A model generated the notes under the pieces. The model searched no databases and had not been told where the DNA came from. It saw only the letters and a program-made list of their open reading frames with translations. Shown here one piece after another: positions 53,201 through 64,000 of a stretch of DNA of 64,000 nucleotides (the first letter of the stretch is position 1; every line of letters begins with the position of its first letter). Origin of the DNA: Glandiceps talaboti (taxonomy: Eukaryota > Hemichordata > Enteropneusta > Spengelidae). Position numbers and translations under genes: made by a program. The stretch spans positions 5,392,963-5,456,962 of the forward strand of contig NC_135551.1 of NCBI RefSeq assembly GCF_964340395.1. Reading direction: 5' to 3'.

Positions 53201-54688
53201 ATGCATAGACTTGGAATGGATTTTTTAGGGCCACTGAAAAAGACAAAAAGTGGGAATGTGCATATTTTAGTTGTGACGGAATATTTGACTAAATTTGCGT
53301 GGGCATTTGCAGTACCTAATACGAAAGCAGAAACTGTTGCTAAAGTATTGTTTCGAGAAATATTTTGCACTTTTGGTTTTCCAAATTCTATTCTCTCAGA
53401 TCAAGGTTCGTCATTTATGTCACATGTTATGAAAGAAGTTTGTCGCTATTTCGATATTACAAAGAAGCGTTCATCTCCGTATATGCCATCGGTAAATGGG
53501 CTGACAGAGCGTTTTAACAGAACCCTGATAGATATGATTTCTATTTACACGAATCGACTAGGTGATGATTGGGACATTTTTCTACCGTCAGTTTTATTCG
53601 CATACAGGTCTACGCCACATGACACGACGAAAATGTCACCATTCAGGGCATTGTTTGGGGTCGAGCCAAGACTACCGGTTGATACTGAATTATTACCACA
53701 ACTTGGTGCGTCACACAACGCGAATTTATTCTTAGAGGAAATGGCACGGTGCCACAATTTGGCTGTATCATTAGCGAAAGAGAATATCGAAAAGGCACAA
53801 GCAAAGATGAAAAAGAGATATGATAAATCCGCACATGTTGAGAATACATTTAAAGTAGGTGACATAGTGTATCTTCATCATCCGGCTGTGAAGCCCGGTT
53901 ACGCCAAGAAGTTTCACAAATTCTTCCGCGGACCATATCGCATCAAGGAACAAATTTCACCGGTAAATTTCAAACTGCAACATGTTGAAGGCACAAGACC
54001 TTATGGGAAAGTTATTCATGCTAACCGACTCAAGCATGCAAAGTTGAGACCACGACGTCTATTAAGTAATGATGATCAGGAATCAATTGATGAATCTGAC
54101 AGTGCAACTCAGATACAGAGCGATAATCACTTATCACACCCAGTGAATGATGATAACGGTCGTGACTATCATATGTATTCGGATACAGAAATTTATGATT
54201 TATCAGACACGTCCAGTGAAAGTGTATCTGAATCAACTGATCACTCTATACAGCCAAGAAAAATAGATAAGAAAGTAGCTGTTAGAAAGAGAGCAGAAAG
54301 ACGTATCGCTCGTAAAATAGCACATAGCACACGTGAAACTCGTAGTAGTTCAGGGAATCGCGACGAAGTCTCAACCCATGAAAGTGCTGATACTTCCGAT
54401 TCAAACGATACAGTACGTTCAAATCGGTCCCCTGCGCGACATCCCATTGATTATGATAGTGACAGTTTGGCTGGAGAAAATGAATATGTTGGTGATGACA
54501 CATATTATCGTATAGAAAAGATTTTACGCGGACGATACAAAAATGGCATTTTAGAATATCTGATAAAATGGGAGGGATACCCTAATTCAGACAATTCATG
54601 GATTCCAAGGGATTACTTGAATGAAGTTGCCCTTCAATCTTTACGTGACAATCCAGTTGTCATTACGGGTAAGTCACGCCCAACTTAA
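50132..54688 (+). CDS. pol: gypsy Pol polyprotein with C-terminal chromodomain
   Basis: 1518 codons open. It contains the second half of the zinc knuckle (KPGHTSPSC), aspartic protease with DTGS at residues 83-86, reverse transcriptase with YLDD at 506-509, RNase H (LYTDASAF, TEREAIALL, TDHANLPYL) and integrase: HHCC finger (GGHLGTSRC, CARCH), DDE core (MDFLGPL, SDQGSSF, NGLTERFNRTL) and a GPY-type module (FFRGPYRIKE). A chromodomain lies at about 1455-1505 (EYLIKWEGYPNSDNSWIP). Domain order places it in Ty3/gypsy (Metaviridae-type), with a chromovirus-like tail that may steer insertion to particular chromatin. The frame has no stops, so all the enzymes could be functional. The true start is probably within gag, since the sister copy has a single gag-pol frame. 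Confidence 0.93.
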   Translation: MDQLMEVNRSDQVNQYVDYVIIKPGHTSPSCVMHSDRQLNSNTCNANLSINSPTLSSISTDEMHNSNLINVRIYGKNVNALVDTGSSVTVVTSKLLKEIPELRRVQIVKSSHDYITVASGGRLPVRGLINIPAIINNRSVLMPAHLVDNLNKPLIIGVDFMKMHRAIIDMAKNKLRLRSKLFMRSADKYLIPAKSECIISARLPSHVGDGILGTTPNIKSLCHLGLVTARVLAKTENDLVPIRIANASDNDVTLRRNTRLGVFKPLSDGNQLYNIDLGANQTYPPIANPLTREQREFFSDFDWTDHDLSDQQLEQLQSVLWQNRDAFVDKSGTLGYCDVIKHRIELNENAKPVSRPPYRVSPDKRKEIRSQLDNLLDQGVITPSTSQYSSPLLLVKKPSGAYILVIDYRELNKQTVPIVFPLPGLQDCLDMIGDKSPKYFTTLDMTSGFWQLAIDERDSHKTAFVSLDGKYEWNTLPQGLRNSSALFQQTMQHLFRELIWSHLVVYLDDLVVYSNTFDNHLLHINNVLTRLREAGLKLGPKKCHFGRKKIKFLGHILTKDCISADPAKISAVESFPVPTNVSKVKSFLGLAGFYRRFIRDFSKIAHPLHNLLHKNKVFKWTDECQQAFDTLKQKLVTAPLLGFPQYNDPFILYTDASAFSVGYVLAQKQDKLERPIAYGGRSLSSRERKYSTTEREAIALLHGLSQCDPYLRGNRFTVITDHANLPYLFKMKSPSGRIARWIMRVQEYDFDIQHRPGKNIPHADGLSRREYEQVGSQNSDFSNPDTPAFEPTMSNDIKVDDDDTRRSSTHMANVNMVGLDKSHKSDDSDIDISELYNTLATVASTNSVETSTDSQSQGSVTVNDDCVLNDDLHSNTTADRISRLQHSDSHLVPMIKFLTSGDLPNDKKLAKRIANTQANYLLLNGILYHLWSPSGKSALAKDCVRQLVIPRSLQLYVIKRIHDDVTGGHLGTSRCLYAIRSRYYWDGMNKDITDYVASCARCHTRKRGRRFKGHLIPLKVTGVMHRLGMDFLGPLKKTKSGNVHILVVTEYLTKFAWAFAVPNTKAETVAKVLFREIFCTFGFPNSILSDQGSSFMSHVMKEVCRYFDITKKRSSPYMPSVNGLTERFNRTLIDMISIYTNRLGDDWDIFLPSVLFAYRSTPHDTTKMSPFRALFGVEPRLPVDTELLPQLGASHNANLFLEEMARCHNLAVSLAKENIEKAQAKMKKRYDKSAHVENTFKVGDIVYLHHPAVKPGYAKKFHKFFRGPYRIKEQISPVNFKLQHVEGTRPYGKVIHANRLKHAKLRPRRLLSNDDQESIDESDSATQIQSDNHLSHPVNDDNGRDYHMYSDTEIYDLSDTSSESVSESTDHSIQPRKIDKKVAVRKRAERRIARKIAHSTRETRSSSGNRDEVSTHESADTSDSNDTVRSNRSPARHPIDYDSDSLAGENEYVGDDTYYRIEKILRGRYKNGILEYLIKWEGYPNSDNSWIPRDYLNEVALQSLRDNPVVITGKSRPT

Positions 54689-56723
54689 TAGCAAACCAAA
54701 GGTTGTTGCTAGGAACCGCCGAGTTTAAAGATATGGCTCATATTATCTTCTTTGTCTTAACATTGTTTCTGTTACGATATTAATTGTTTCAATATTGCAG
54801 CCCAAGTTGTATCTGCACTTTATGGCAATGCTTCAGGTGTGCACTGTTTACATAACATTACATTTGTCTTCATATAACTAAAGAGTGTTCACCGATTCTT
54901 CTATACAAAATTGTTGTCATAACTCATAATTGTAAACCTTGTATCCAACCGCATCGTGTACTTACTTTTACCTTTCCTTTCATCCTTGGAGTTGCTTTGA
55001 TGAATATTCTGTTTGATAGAGTTTACCGTCTTAGTATATTTTGTTAGGGTTCTTTACTATAGTATGTTTGAGTGCACAGTATGATTGAGTGAGTGTTTGT
55101 ACAGTCAGGCCTGACGCTGAATAATTGTGATGTTATGATCGGGAAATATTCGTTTATTGGCAACTCATTAGACATAAAACTCTTTAAAGGTAATTTGTTT
55201 ATTTTCATCTGCGTGTGTATTATTTCATAATATTTCAATACATTAGTTCCAACGTCTTAATGATCAGAGGCGCATGTGTTCCTTTTCATGATTCTAGCTT
55301 CCATTTCATTTATGTGTTTGTTCATTTCATGCTTTCATATGTCTGCTGAACTTCAAGTGAAATAGAGTTGTTCATTTGTTTGTTTTTTTCATTTGTGGCA
55401 ATACTGTTTATTTGTTGAGCTCAATATCTTGAGTATGTTTACCACCTCTATGTGAAGAAGGTTCCCTTTGTTTGATAGTTTGATTTGGATTATTTGGTTA
55501 TATCTGTCGACAAAGTTTCAAGTTCAAATAATTATTATTCTTTGTTAGATAGCGGATGTGTTTCAATTAGGTGCTGACAGGTATATAATAGTTTAGAGTT
55601 ACGTTAAAGTTGGCATTTCGACTGTTTTAGAGTACTACCGACTTACATGTACAGTCAGAAGGTTCCTTGCCAAACCATTTCAGTCCTGGACGCAGGACAA
55701 TGTTATATTGTTTACCTAGGGACAAGCATGCATTCTTTCTGTAGATTGGTTAGTTTACGTTTGTTTACTCTTCTCAAGAATAATACGTATATGTGACACA
55801 CAGTGAAGTGGGTTAAATAATATTACGAAATACATATTGCGATAGGGCCCTCTGACACTCCATAGGTTATTTACAGAGTGTTTATGGGTTGACACAGTCC
55901 ATTGACATTTGCACATTACTTAGTGTGATATAGATATGTATTTAATGACGTAGCTATTGACGTTGACTGTGACTATTTTCATGATAAGAATCCTCTATGG
56001 TTTATAATAGGGTGCGTTTGATGTCGTCCTTGAACATATATGCAATAAGACGGCATCATCTCCCCGCTACTTGCGACATTACGTAACCTTTATGGCTTGC
56101 GAATATTACAAATTTATACTATGCTTTGATGCGATAAAACTTAGTGATAATGCGTGAGATATATTGTCTTAGACTGGCATACTGACTTCCGATTATCATT
56201 TAGATACTCTTTATTATATGATAGCTTACTAGGTATGATATGTTTACATTTTATTATTTTAGTCAACTCCTTTTACATATATTATTACACAGCAACAATT
56301 ACTCATTTCGAATTTGATCTGAGATTTATTCAAATCATTAAATTTGGCTGTTTTTCATTAGTTCAACGTAGTTATTAGAATGTTTTGTCAAAGTTGGAGT
56401 TATTTTTGATTATGATACTTTTTTTACTTATCTGGTGATTTGCAGTAAGGCACTTTACAACTTTCTGATTTATTTGTATCACACGCAATTTATTTTAACT
56501 TTATTTAGTTAAGTCACATGATAACTGATTCACTTTAATTTACAACAATGTTGCATTAATAATTTCAACTATTGCGTATGAATTTTTAGTTTCATTTTTT
56601 TAACAATTCACTTTCTTTACTTTATATTTCTTAGTTTGGCAAGATGGTACGATAATTTTCGCGAGGAGAGATGTCAATCATTTATGTTGAAGCGAGGGCG
56701 CTTCACAGTGAAGGTGGGCGCTG
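54689..56723 (+). other. Long non-coding 3' region of the gypsy element
   Basis: About 2.0 kb between the pol stop and the 3' LTR, T-rich, with no env-like or other recognisable frame (the longest is 74 codons at 56154). It ends with a purine-rich stretch (GTGAAGGTGGGCGCTG, 56708-56723) that may be the polypurine tract. Confidence 0.7.
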
Positions 56724-57407
56724 TGTTACGAGTCACAAATCTAAAATATATCCATTTAGGACATTTTGGTAAATTTTCTATATGAACTCTAAATTGAAGT
56801 CAAAAAGCATTTAAACTTTGTACAAACAGTGACATTCCGTTGCGTAACAACATAGGTCTTTGACATCTCTACATGGGGTGTTTCTGAATTGTTTGTACCA
56901 GGTACGATTGAACTGTCAACAAGTTTTATTATGACATGACTATTTTATGGTCTTTGAGATATGAACTTGTATTACTAATCTAGGGAAGGTGATTGGATAT
57001 TAGATCTCGGATGATGTCTTTCATCATAAGACTTAAGAATACGTCATACTCTAAGAATAGAGATTTTGTGTAAACTTGGAAATGTATTTAAGTTGGGTTT
57101 TTAGCCCATCTCGAGAGGAGAGGCGGAGACGGAGATTGGTCATGTAATAAAATCAACCAAGTGGTTAGCTTGGCGTTCGTTGAACCAGATACGTATGTTT
57201 CGTTGTGAGTTCTACTCAACACAATCCAAGTCGGTACGGTACCTCGTAGAAGAGATGGTTTGAGAAGAAACTAGTTGGTCGGCTAATTCAACGTTATAGT
57301 CTTAAATGGAACAGACTGACGATTGGAACAGCAGTGCGAGTGAGTACTTCCCCAATTGAACATTAAATATCGATAAACTGCACAGTAAGCCGATCAACAG
57401 CGTTTCA
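56724..57407 (+). mobile_element. 3' LTR of the full-length gypsy element
   Basis: Starts TGTTACGAG and ends CAGCGTTTCA. The four bases after it are CTAT, against TTAT before the 5' LTR, an imperfect 4-bp target duplication. The solo LTR at 25235 has an exact 4-bp duplication (CATG), supporting a 4-bp target size. Confidence 0.93.
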
Positions 57408-58235
57408 CTATACACGTCATCAACGTTGATTGTTTCTTTTCGAGGTGAACGTGTATGCTTAAACATCGCCTCAAATTGTTCTGATAATATGCTGCTATAA
57501 TCGATTGCTATAATTACGATGACTTCATTTTCATAAAGTAACAGTTACTAATTCACTTCTATAAACTATGACATCAGATTATGAGTATTGGAAGTTTACC
57601 TTATTGGTTGTTGTAATAGGATACAGAGACTGTATAAAAGTGCCGAGTCAAAACGGAGAAATCCGGAAATCTCAGTATACAGATAAAGGCTCGTATCACC
57701 AGTGACCAGGATACACCTATGTATTTTTGTATGTTATAATCAAGATGATTAAAACTATGATCTATACAACTGTCTACTGTATTGGTATGGACATGAGTGT
57801 TAATATTTGTTGTGTGTTAAAGCATGGAGGTATAATCGAGAAAGGAAAGTTACTATTTCATTTTGATAATCTCTGATTGTGTCTGTTAACAATCAAATAC
57901 ACATTCGCCCTATTTTAGCATTGCCTTGGTTACCTTAAAGTGGGTATTTAGTTTTTATTGTTAATGCTTAAGACAACTTTATGATTTCCTACATGAAAAA
58001 GACAATGTGGAATAGCATCGACCAAATCCGTGTTTGTAACTTTATGCAAACAGGCTAAAGAGTATGTAAAACGTTTGTTATTGTAAGTGCAGTAACTAAT
58101 ATTTTAAACATAGTTTAATGTTTTGCATTTATTTTGACTTACTGACAAGAATTTAGTAAATGTCGTTTGACATTGTATTTTCAAGTGTAAAAACATATTA
58201 GAGTAGTTTTATGAATTAAAATATAAGTACAACTG
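57408..58235. other. Spacer between gypsy and Ig copy 4
   Basis: No coding frame or repeat is recognised. Ig homology begins at about 58225-58240. Confidence 0.45.
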
Positions 58236-59899
58236 TAATTTCCTCTGATCGTGAACATGACCAAAGCCATTCAAGAACACACCACAGACAGACGACGACC
58301 ATCGTAACTGCGAAGTACAGAAATAAAGGACAGAACAGTAATGATAAATCTACTATCCTTGTGGGAGTGTTAGTTTGTTGTGCACTTCTACGTCTGATTT
58401 TACTCGTGATGGTTCCTTGTTTTATGAGAATACGACGACAAAAACAACCCTACAGATGTATGTATGTCAAGTTACATTGAACAGTGGTGACCGCCATAGA
58501 TTTGAAAACCAGGCTTCAATGACAGAAACAGTAGTGAATGCAGTAACAACAAACAAGAGAGGTGGACCACCTCTAACTGAATGTCAATCACAAGAAGACA
58601 TCGAAAGTCTGTATACGAAACCACTAAAAAGCAAATCAAAAACCAAGCTGTCTGAGGATAAATTTAGTTCAGCTGAGATTACAAAAGAGAATGGAGATGA
58701 ATTGGATGCTAGAAAGATCGAAACGTTAGCAGACATCAATTTCGTTTCTACAGAGATCCCAATTTACTTGTATATTGGAAATCTTGTCATGAATGATAAT
58801 GGACTTTACCGTTTTACATGTGAGGCATCAAACGCGGTAGGCATAGGCTCGGGGTCTTTAGACATCACAGTTGTAATAGCCGGTCCCACAACCACTGTAA
58901 TACCGTGGACAAATACAGACGATAAAATGACACCAATCCATGAGGTGACTACATCACCAATAAAGTAGAATTATCTACGCCATCGCTCCCAAGTACAACT
59001 ATGATTTCCTCTGACCGTGAACATGACCAACGCCCTACAAGAACGCACGGAAAACAGAGGACGACCATCGTAACTGCAAGGTATAGAAATAAAGAACAGA
59101 ACAGAACAGTAATGATAAAACTACTATCCTTGCAGGAGCGTTAAGTTGTTGCGTACTACTACTTCTGATTTTACTAGTGATGGTTGTTTGTTTCATAAGA
59201 ACAAGACGAAAAATACAAGCTATTCAGCAACTAGAAGTAACCCCTGACAACAACCTTACAGATTTACGTATGTCAACGTTAACGTTGAACAGTGATGACC
59301 GTCAGAGATGTGAAAACCGCGCTTCAACGACAGAAACAGTGGTGAATGCAGTAACAACAAACAAGAGAGGTGGACCACCTCTAACTGAATGTTAATCACA
59401 AGAAGACATCGAAAGTCTGTATGCGAAACCACTAAAAAGCAAATCAAAAACCAAGCTGTCTGAAGATAAATTTAGTTCAGCTAAGATTACAAAAGAGAAT
59501 GGAGATGAATTGGATGCTAGAAAGATCGAAACGTTAGCAGACATCAATCTTCCTGATAACGGGAAGCGTACAGATGTTAGGGTTCAAAATCAGATGTCGC
59601 CTTGGAACGAAAATGACGCACAGTCAGGAAATGATGAAGATGGAATAAATTTGGTACCACGTATACATGTGATATCGTTGCATCAAAATATGGATATAAT
59701 CAGACACATACCCGAGGGATACGATGCATGTAGAAGACATAGAAGTATAGTCACCAAGACAGAAAATGCACAATCAAAGAATGTCGAAGGTTTGACATAC
59801 CTTGACTTAGACTTCTCGGGACATCGACCACCAAGACGAGATTCCAGAAGACCTCCATCTACTGAGTCTGAGACTGTGTATGCTGAGTTAAGATTGTGA
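58236..59899 (+). pseudogene. Ig receptor copy 4, scrambled pseudogene
   Basis: Two overlapping partial copies of the intact receptor joined out of order. First comes the stalk, membrane helix and part of the tail (to about 58740). The sequence then jumps back to the end of Ig3 (YLYIGNLVMNDNGLYRFTCE), stalk, a second membrane helix and the whole tail to the stop at 59897-59899. The join falls at CATCAATTTCG, where tail and Ig3 sequences share a few bases. Further lesions: a GAACA duplication near 59100 that shifts the frame before the second membrane helix, and a C-to-T nonsense change (CAA to TAA) at 59393-59395. The distal tail is almost identical to the intact gene, including LTYLDL and TVYAEL. 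Ig1, Ig2 and the signal peptide are absent. Confidence 0.88.
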
Positions 59900-60605
59900 C
59901 ATTTGGATTGTCCTATAATGATTATGAGTATGTGCTGTTCATTATGTTAAATCGAGATCAAAGACTGAAGTAGATTATAACTTTATTCAGAATATCATTC
60001 TAACACCTTACGTCTGCATGCCGCCCGGTAAAATTTTAGAAAGGCCTCAAGCGTTTTATTGCAGTCAATTTGTCAGCAAGAGTATGTAATCAGTAGATCA
60101 GATCAGCAATTAAAGTGTAGTCTGATCATCTAAACATTGTAAAATCATAAACAGTATTAGCATTGCATCCATTTTTAAAGTTATAACCAAAAATATTCAC
60201 TGCATTAATGAATTACGGTATTTAATAGAACAATTACAAACACTTAACATATTAACAGCTACGTGTAGACCGCCATTTTGACGTAGCATCGACTGATACC
60301 TTGGTTTCTTCGAATCACGTGACTATGACGCTACGCGCACTAAACCTCTCTATTAGTGTATTCAGTAGATAGGATCAGCAGGCGAAAGTGTAGTCTGATC
60401 ATCTAAACATTGTAAAATCATAAACGGTATTACCATTGTATCCATTTTTAAAGTTATGACTAATATTACATGGACTGCATTTTTATATCATTTTAGGTTT
60501 TTTACTACCACATATTAACATTGACAAGTAAGTCCATGGTAATTATCTAAATATGACTATGCCAATTTAATTTCATTAGATATAATGAATACATTTGTAA
60601 TATTG

Positions 60606-60649
<44 letters not shown>

Positions 60650-61491
60650 TCACTCACATGTATATATACACAACTATCTTAAAATAACCAAGGACATAAT
60701 TTTGGATGAATAATGTGACAATCAGATTAATCAATATTTCCTTTTATCACCTTTTATTGACTGAATTGCATTATTCAAGGATTTTTCCTCAGATAGGCCT
60801 AGGACGTATACGCTTCTTGACGTTGTGTAACTGTTGACTATCTTTGAGAGCACATCTCTGTGTATTCCGTTCAACGAAAAATGTATACGTGGATATTGTA
60901 TCACATTACAGGAATTAAAACTTGAATTTTGTTTAAGCAAAGTACTTAAGCGATCATAAGCAGAACAAGGAAATGTCTTTGATTGCAGATTTAACATGTA
61001 AAGGGATGAAATAATCAAGGAATGTTAGAAGAAATAAATGCCTAAGGTTCTACCTTTAATGACAAACAGACTAGTATTTTCAGAAATGTACAGCGATATT
61101 TATTGAATGATTAAGTCAAGTATACAGATTTTTACTATTTATGGCATTGGTATAGAAGTGGTCGCATTTGCTTTGTATTTCCTTGTCATAGAATTTTTTA
61201 TGAATAATAATATTTCTTCAAAATATTTCTAATGAAGAGGTTTGAAACAAGATTATGAATCCACCACTGTGTTGGGGAAGATTTCAGTTTTGAAATTCTG
61301 GCCATTTCAAACCAGCTTTACATTTCCTTTTATTCCCTCATATAAAATCTTAATAGTAAATACCAAAGGACTGTTAATACGTGGATCACAAATTGATGAG
61401 CATTATCAATATCCCCTATTTATGTTGTATTTCACCAATCAGGTCATTTTGATCTGGACAAATGTTCGCTGTGTACTGTTATATCATCATC

Positions 61492-61537
<46 letters not shown>

Positions 61538-61545
61538 TCATCATC

Positions 61546-61590
<45 letters not shown>

Positions 61591-61643
61591 AAGTATGTTT
61601 AGGTAATCTATCACATTTACTTATATAAAACTTTAGGTTTCAT
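59900..61643. repeat. 3' flank of Ig copy 4, duplicate of 22796-24615
   Basis: High identity to the flank of the intact receptor. The (CA)n array (60607-60646) is shorter, and the CAA/CAT array (61492-61590) has only two central CAT units where the partner has about 17. Confidence 0.9.
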
Positions 61644-63953
61644 TAATATTGTTTATTTAAATACTAATTGTGTGCACATACATAACCTATAACATTCAAT
61701 ATAATAATCACCATACAATTGACATTCTCTGTTCACTACACATGATACAGAACGTGCTGGTCACTGAATTTTCGAACATATAAATACAGGTACGTATATA
61801 CCTCCCTTATAAATATAATCCGACTTCATCAAACGTCATGCACACTATGTTGCAATTCTATTAATTTCAGCGGCAAAAATACTGTTAGCAATAAATTCAT
61901 AAAAAAGTGAAGACGACTGCTGACAGTCTAAATTCCACCATTTACTATAATGAAACTATTGAATGACGCCCTCAAACACCGATGTTTAGATTTTGATTCT
62001 TGACCGGTATGTCATTTGCGCTGAACAGTGCAAAAATTCTAAATACCATATGGCCATTTATTGACGATTCCCAACATAGGACATGGCATGTGTGTGATAC
62101 AATATATGATGTTGATTCTTTCGTATAGCTGTAATGTTTTGAAAATAATTTGCCTGATGTACTTCTAGCCTCGTACCTATGTAGTGGTGATGTATGCATG
62201 TATGTCTGTATATGTATGCATGCATGCATGCATGTGAAACGCTGTTGATCGGCTTACTGTGCAGTTTATCGATATTGTAATGTTCAAACGGGGAAGCACT
62301 CACTCGCACTGCTGTTCGAATCATCAGTCTGTTCCATCCAAGACTATAACGTTGAATTAGCCGACCAACTAGTTTCTTCTCACACCATCTCTTCTACGAG
62401 GTACCGTACCGACTTGGATTGTGTTGAGTAGAACTCACAACGAAACATACGTATCTGGTTCAACGAACGCCAAGCTAACAACTTGGTTGATTTCATTACA
62501 TGACCAATCTCCGTAATAAAACTTGTTGACAATTCAATCGTACCTGGTACAAACAATTCAGAAACACCCCATGTAGAGATGTCAAAGACCTATGTTGTTA
62601 CGAAACGGAATGTCACTGTATGTACAAAGTTTAAATGCTTTTGAATTCAATTTAGAGTTTATAATGAAAATTTACCAAAATGTCCTGAATGGATATATTT
62701 TAGATCTGTGACTCGTAACACATGCATGCAGGGATGCAGGTATGCATGTATGTATGTATGTATGTATGTATGTATGTATGTATGTATGTATGTAGGTCAG
62801 GACAGTCGAGTTTTTTCTATAGTACAGGATCGGGGAGGGACCACACTTACTGGAGAAATAAGAGATAGCTCACATAAACGCACAAACACATACATATGTC
62901 ACAGGTTTATTTTTTCTAATTCTCCTCTAAATAAAAAAACAACACTTGTACAGCAAAATTGCTTGTACGAAAAAAATATGCTTCAATCGCTTTGATCGCA
63001 GTGGGAAAGCGCCATATCTTATGGATGCAAACTTCAATTTCAATATAATTTAGAACAAAACAAATCACATGTGTTCTATAAATTATGTTGATGTACCTCA
63101 CACGTTTAATGAATAATTTGCCTAATTAATGATTTTCGGTAATTAGGTTATATATGTATTTAGGTTATATATTGTAAATTAACCACCGATGTTTACATTT
63201 GTGACAAATCAAAATATCTATATTTAGGGTCTGAAACGTGAAACCCTTCTTTCCATGTCATCACCTAAAAGATCACGGCTATGCAGATCTAATAATGATA
63301 AAATAAATTCAATAACACATGCACTGTTATACCGAGAAAATGTATTAATATGATGAATCAAATAGCACAATGTGTAAATACATTGAGCAACGTATTTTCA
63401 ACTTTAAAAGTTGATCCCAACAACTACAGGAAACACATAAACGTGACATAATGGAAAGAGCTTGACTTATGACATCTCTAATAACTTATCCTAAAAGTGG
63501 GGGGTTTTTTGCGTTAATTTTCATGAATTTATTAATAATTACAGCCAATTCCGAACGAATGATTGGTAATTTGTATTCAATCCTGTACTCAGTGTGTTTA
63601 CTTTATTCGTTTTACACAGTCCAGCTGTTTCAACACAGTTAAATTATTCTCTTCTCTGGTGTGTAAACTACTAGTTCCATATTGATATATCATTCACATT
63701 ACTATATATTATATTCACAGCATTATATATATAGTGTGCGTGTCTGTGTGTCTGTGTATGTATGTGTCCGTCTGTCTGTCTCTGCATGTATCTATATAGA
63801 AATTTAAGTAAATACATGTACGTATGTATGTATGTATGTATGTATGTATGTATGTATGTATGTATGTATGTATGTTTGTTTGTTTGTTTGTTTGTTTGTT
63901 TGTTTGTTTGTTTGTCTGTGTGTCTGTGTCTGTGTCTGTGTTTCTTTCTATTG
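61644..63953. repeat. Segmental repeat block C
   Basis: Third copy of the block at 7663-9400 and 24616-27122, closest to B because it shares the solo LTR. ATGT arrays at 62746-62793 and 63822-63872, and a (TTTG)n run at 63873-63914 that is longer than in B. Confidence 0.88.
62235..62720 (-). mobile_element. Solo gypsy LTR, internally deleted
   Basis: Same insertion as 25235-25893, with the same CATG flanks (62231-62234 and 62721-62724), but about 170 bases are missing after GACCAATCTCCG. It was duplicated with the block and then deleted, or B retains the older form. Confidence 0.87.
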
Positions 63954-64000
63954 CAGGGCCGTAGACTGACCAAATTGCCGGGGGGGGGCATAATTAGTTT
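63954..64000. mobile_element. hAT-like element, copy C (left end only)
   Basis: CAGGGCCGTAGACTGACC follows TATTG, as in copies A and B; the element continues past the window end. Confidence 0.6.

Noticed and set aside
48494-57407. Possible endogenous retrovirus with envelope
   Set aside because: No envelope-like frame, signal peptide or membrane-anchored glycoprotein is visible after pol; the chromodomain and domain order indicate a gypsy retrotransposon.

Overview
This is an AT-rich, repeat-dense stretch of an animal genome. Evidence: spliced genes with GT/AG introns in compatible phases, immunoglobulin-domain receptors, a WSC-domain-protein-like (WSCD-family) sulfotransferase, a Penelope-like element carrying hammerhead ribozymes, a Ty3/gypsy element with a chromodomain, a non-LTR retrotransposon tail, hAT-like and foldback DNA transposons, and very many (ACAT)n, (TA)n, (CA)n and (CAA)n arrays. 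A marine invertebrate (hemichordate, cephalochordate or lophotrochozoan) fits best; the species cannot be named from sequence alone.

Two host gene families are visible. (1) A family of intronless type I Ig receptors, all on the + strand: a 5'-partial copy at 3-1520 with a decayed distal tail, a pseudogene at 2967-4110, one intact 690-residue gene at 20723-22795, and a scrambled pseudogene at 58236-59899. The intact protein has a signal peptide, three Ig domains, a Thr-rich stalk, one membrane helix and a 233-residue tail that ends in an ITIM (LTYLDL) followed 27 residues later by an ITSM-like motif (TVYAEL). That layout is expected of a receptor that recruits tandem-SH2 phosphatases. (2) A four-exon WSCD-like sulfotransferase on the - strand (34728 down to 29812). 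All exon phases match and the PAPS-binding motifs are present. Orphan paralogous exons lie at 15717-15870 and about 17980-18140.

Layout: 0-4.1 kb, Ig copies 1 and 2. 4.1-7.66 kb, microsatellites and a TTTGTAATAA minisatellite. 7.66-11.8 kb, duplicated block A with a hAT-like element. 11.8-14.9 kb, small repeats. 14.9-18.2 kb, duplicate of the sulfotransferase 5' region. 18.2-20.7 kb, no recognised feature. 20.7-22.8 kb, intact Ig receptor. 22.8-29.4 kb, its 3' flank plus block B. 29.8-34.7 kb, sulfotransferase with a Penelope-like element in intron 2. 34.8-46.7 kb, an LTR-less - strand gypsy fragment carrying a LINE tail and a 7,059-bp foldback transposon with a 9-bp target-site duplication. 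46.7-48.2 kb, duplicate of the 16-17.7 kb region. 48.5-57.4 kb, a full-length gypsy element. 58.2-59.9 kb, Ig pseudogene 4. 59.9-64 kb, block C, a copy of 22.8-27.2 kb that runs off the window.

Much of the window arose by local segmental duplication followed by transposon insertion, so one copy often serves as the empty site for an insertion in another. This fixes the ends and relative order of several events: the foldback element inserted into gypsy, the gypsy fragment into the sulfotransferase upstream region, and a solo LTR into blocks B/C but not A.
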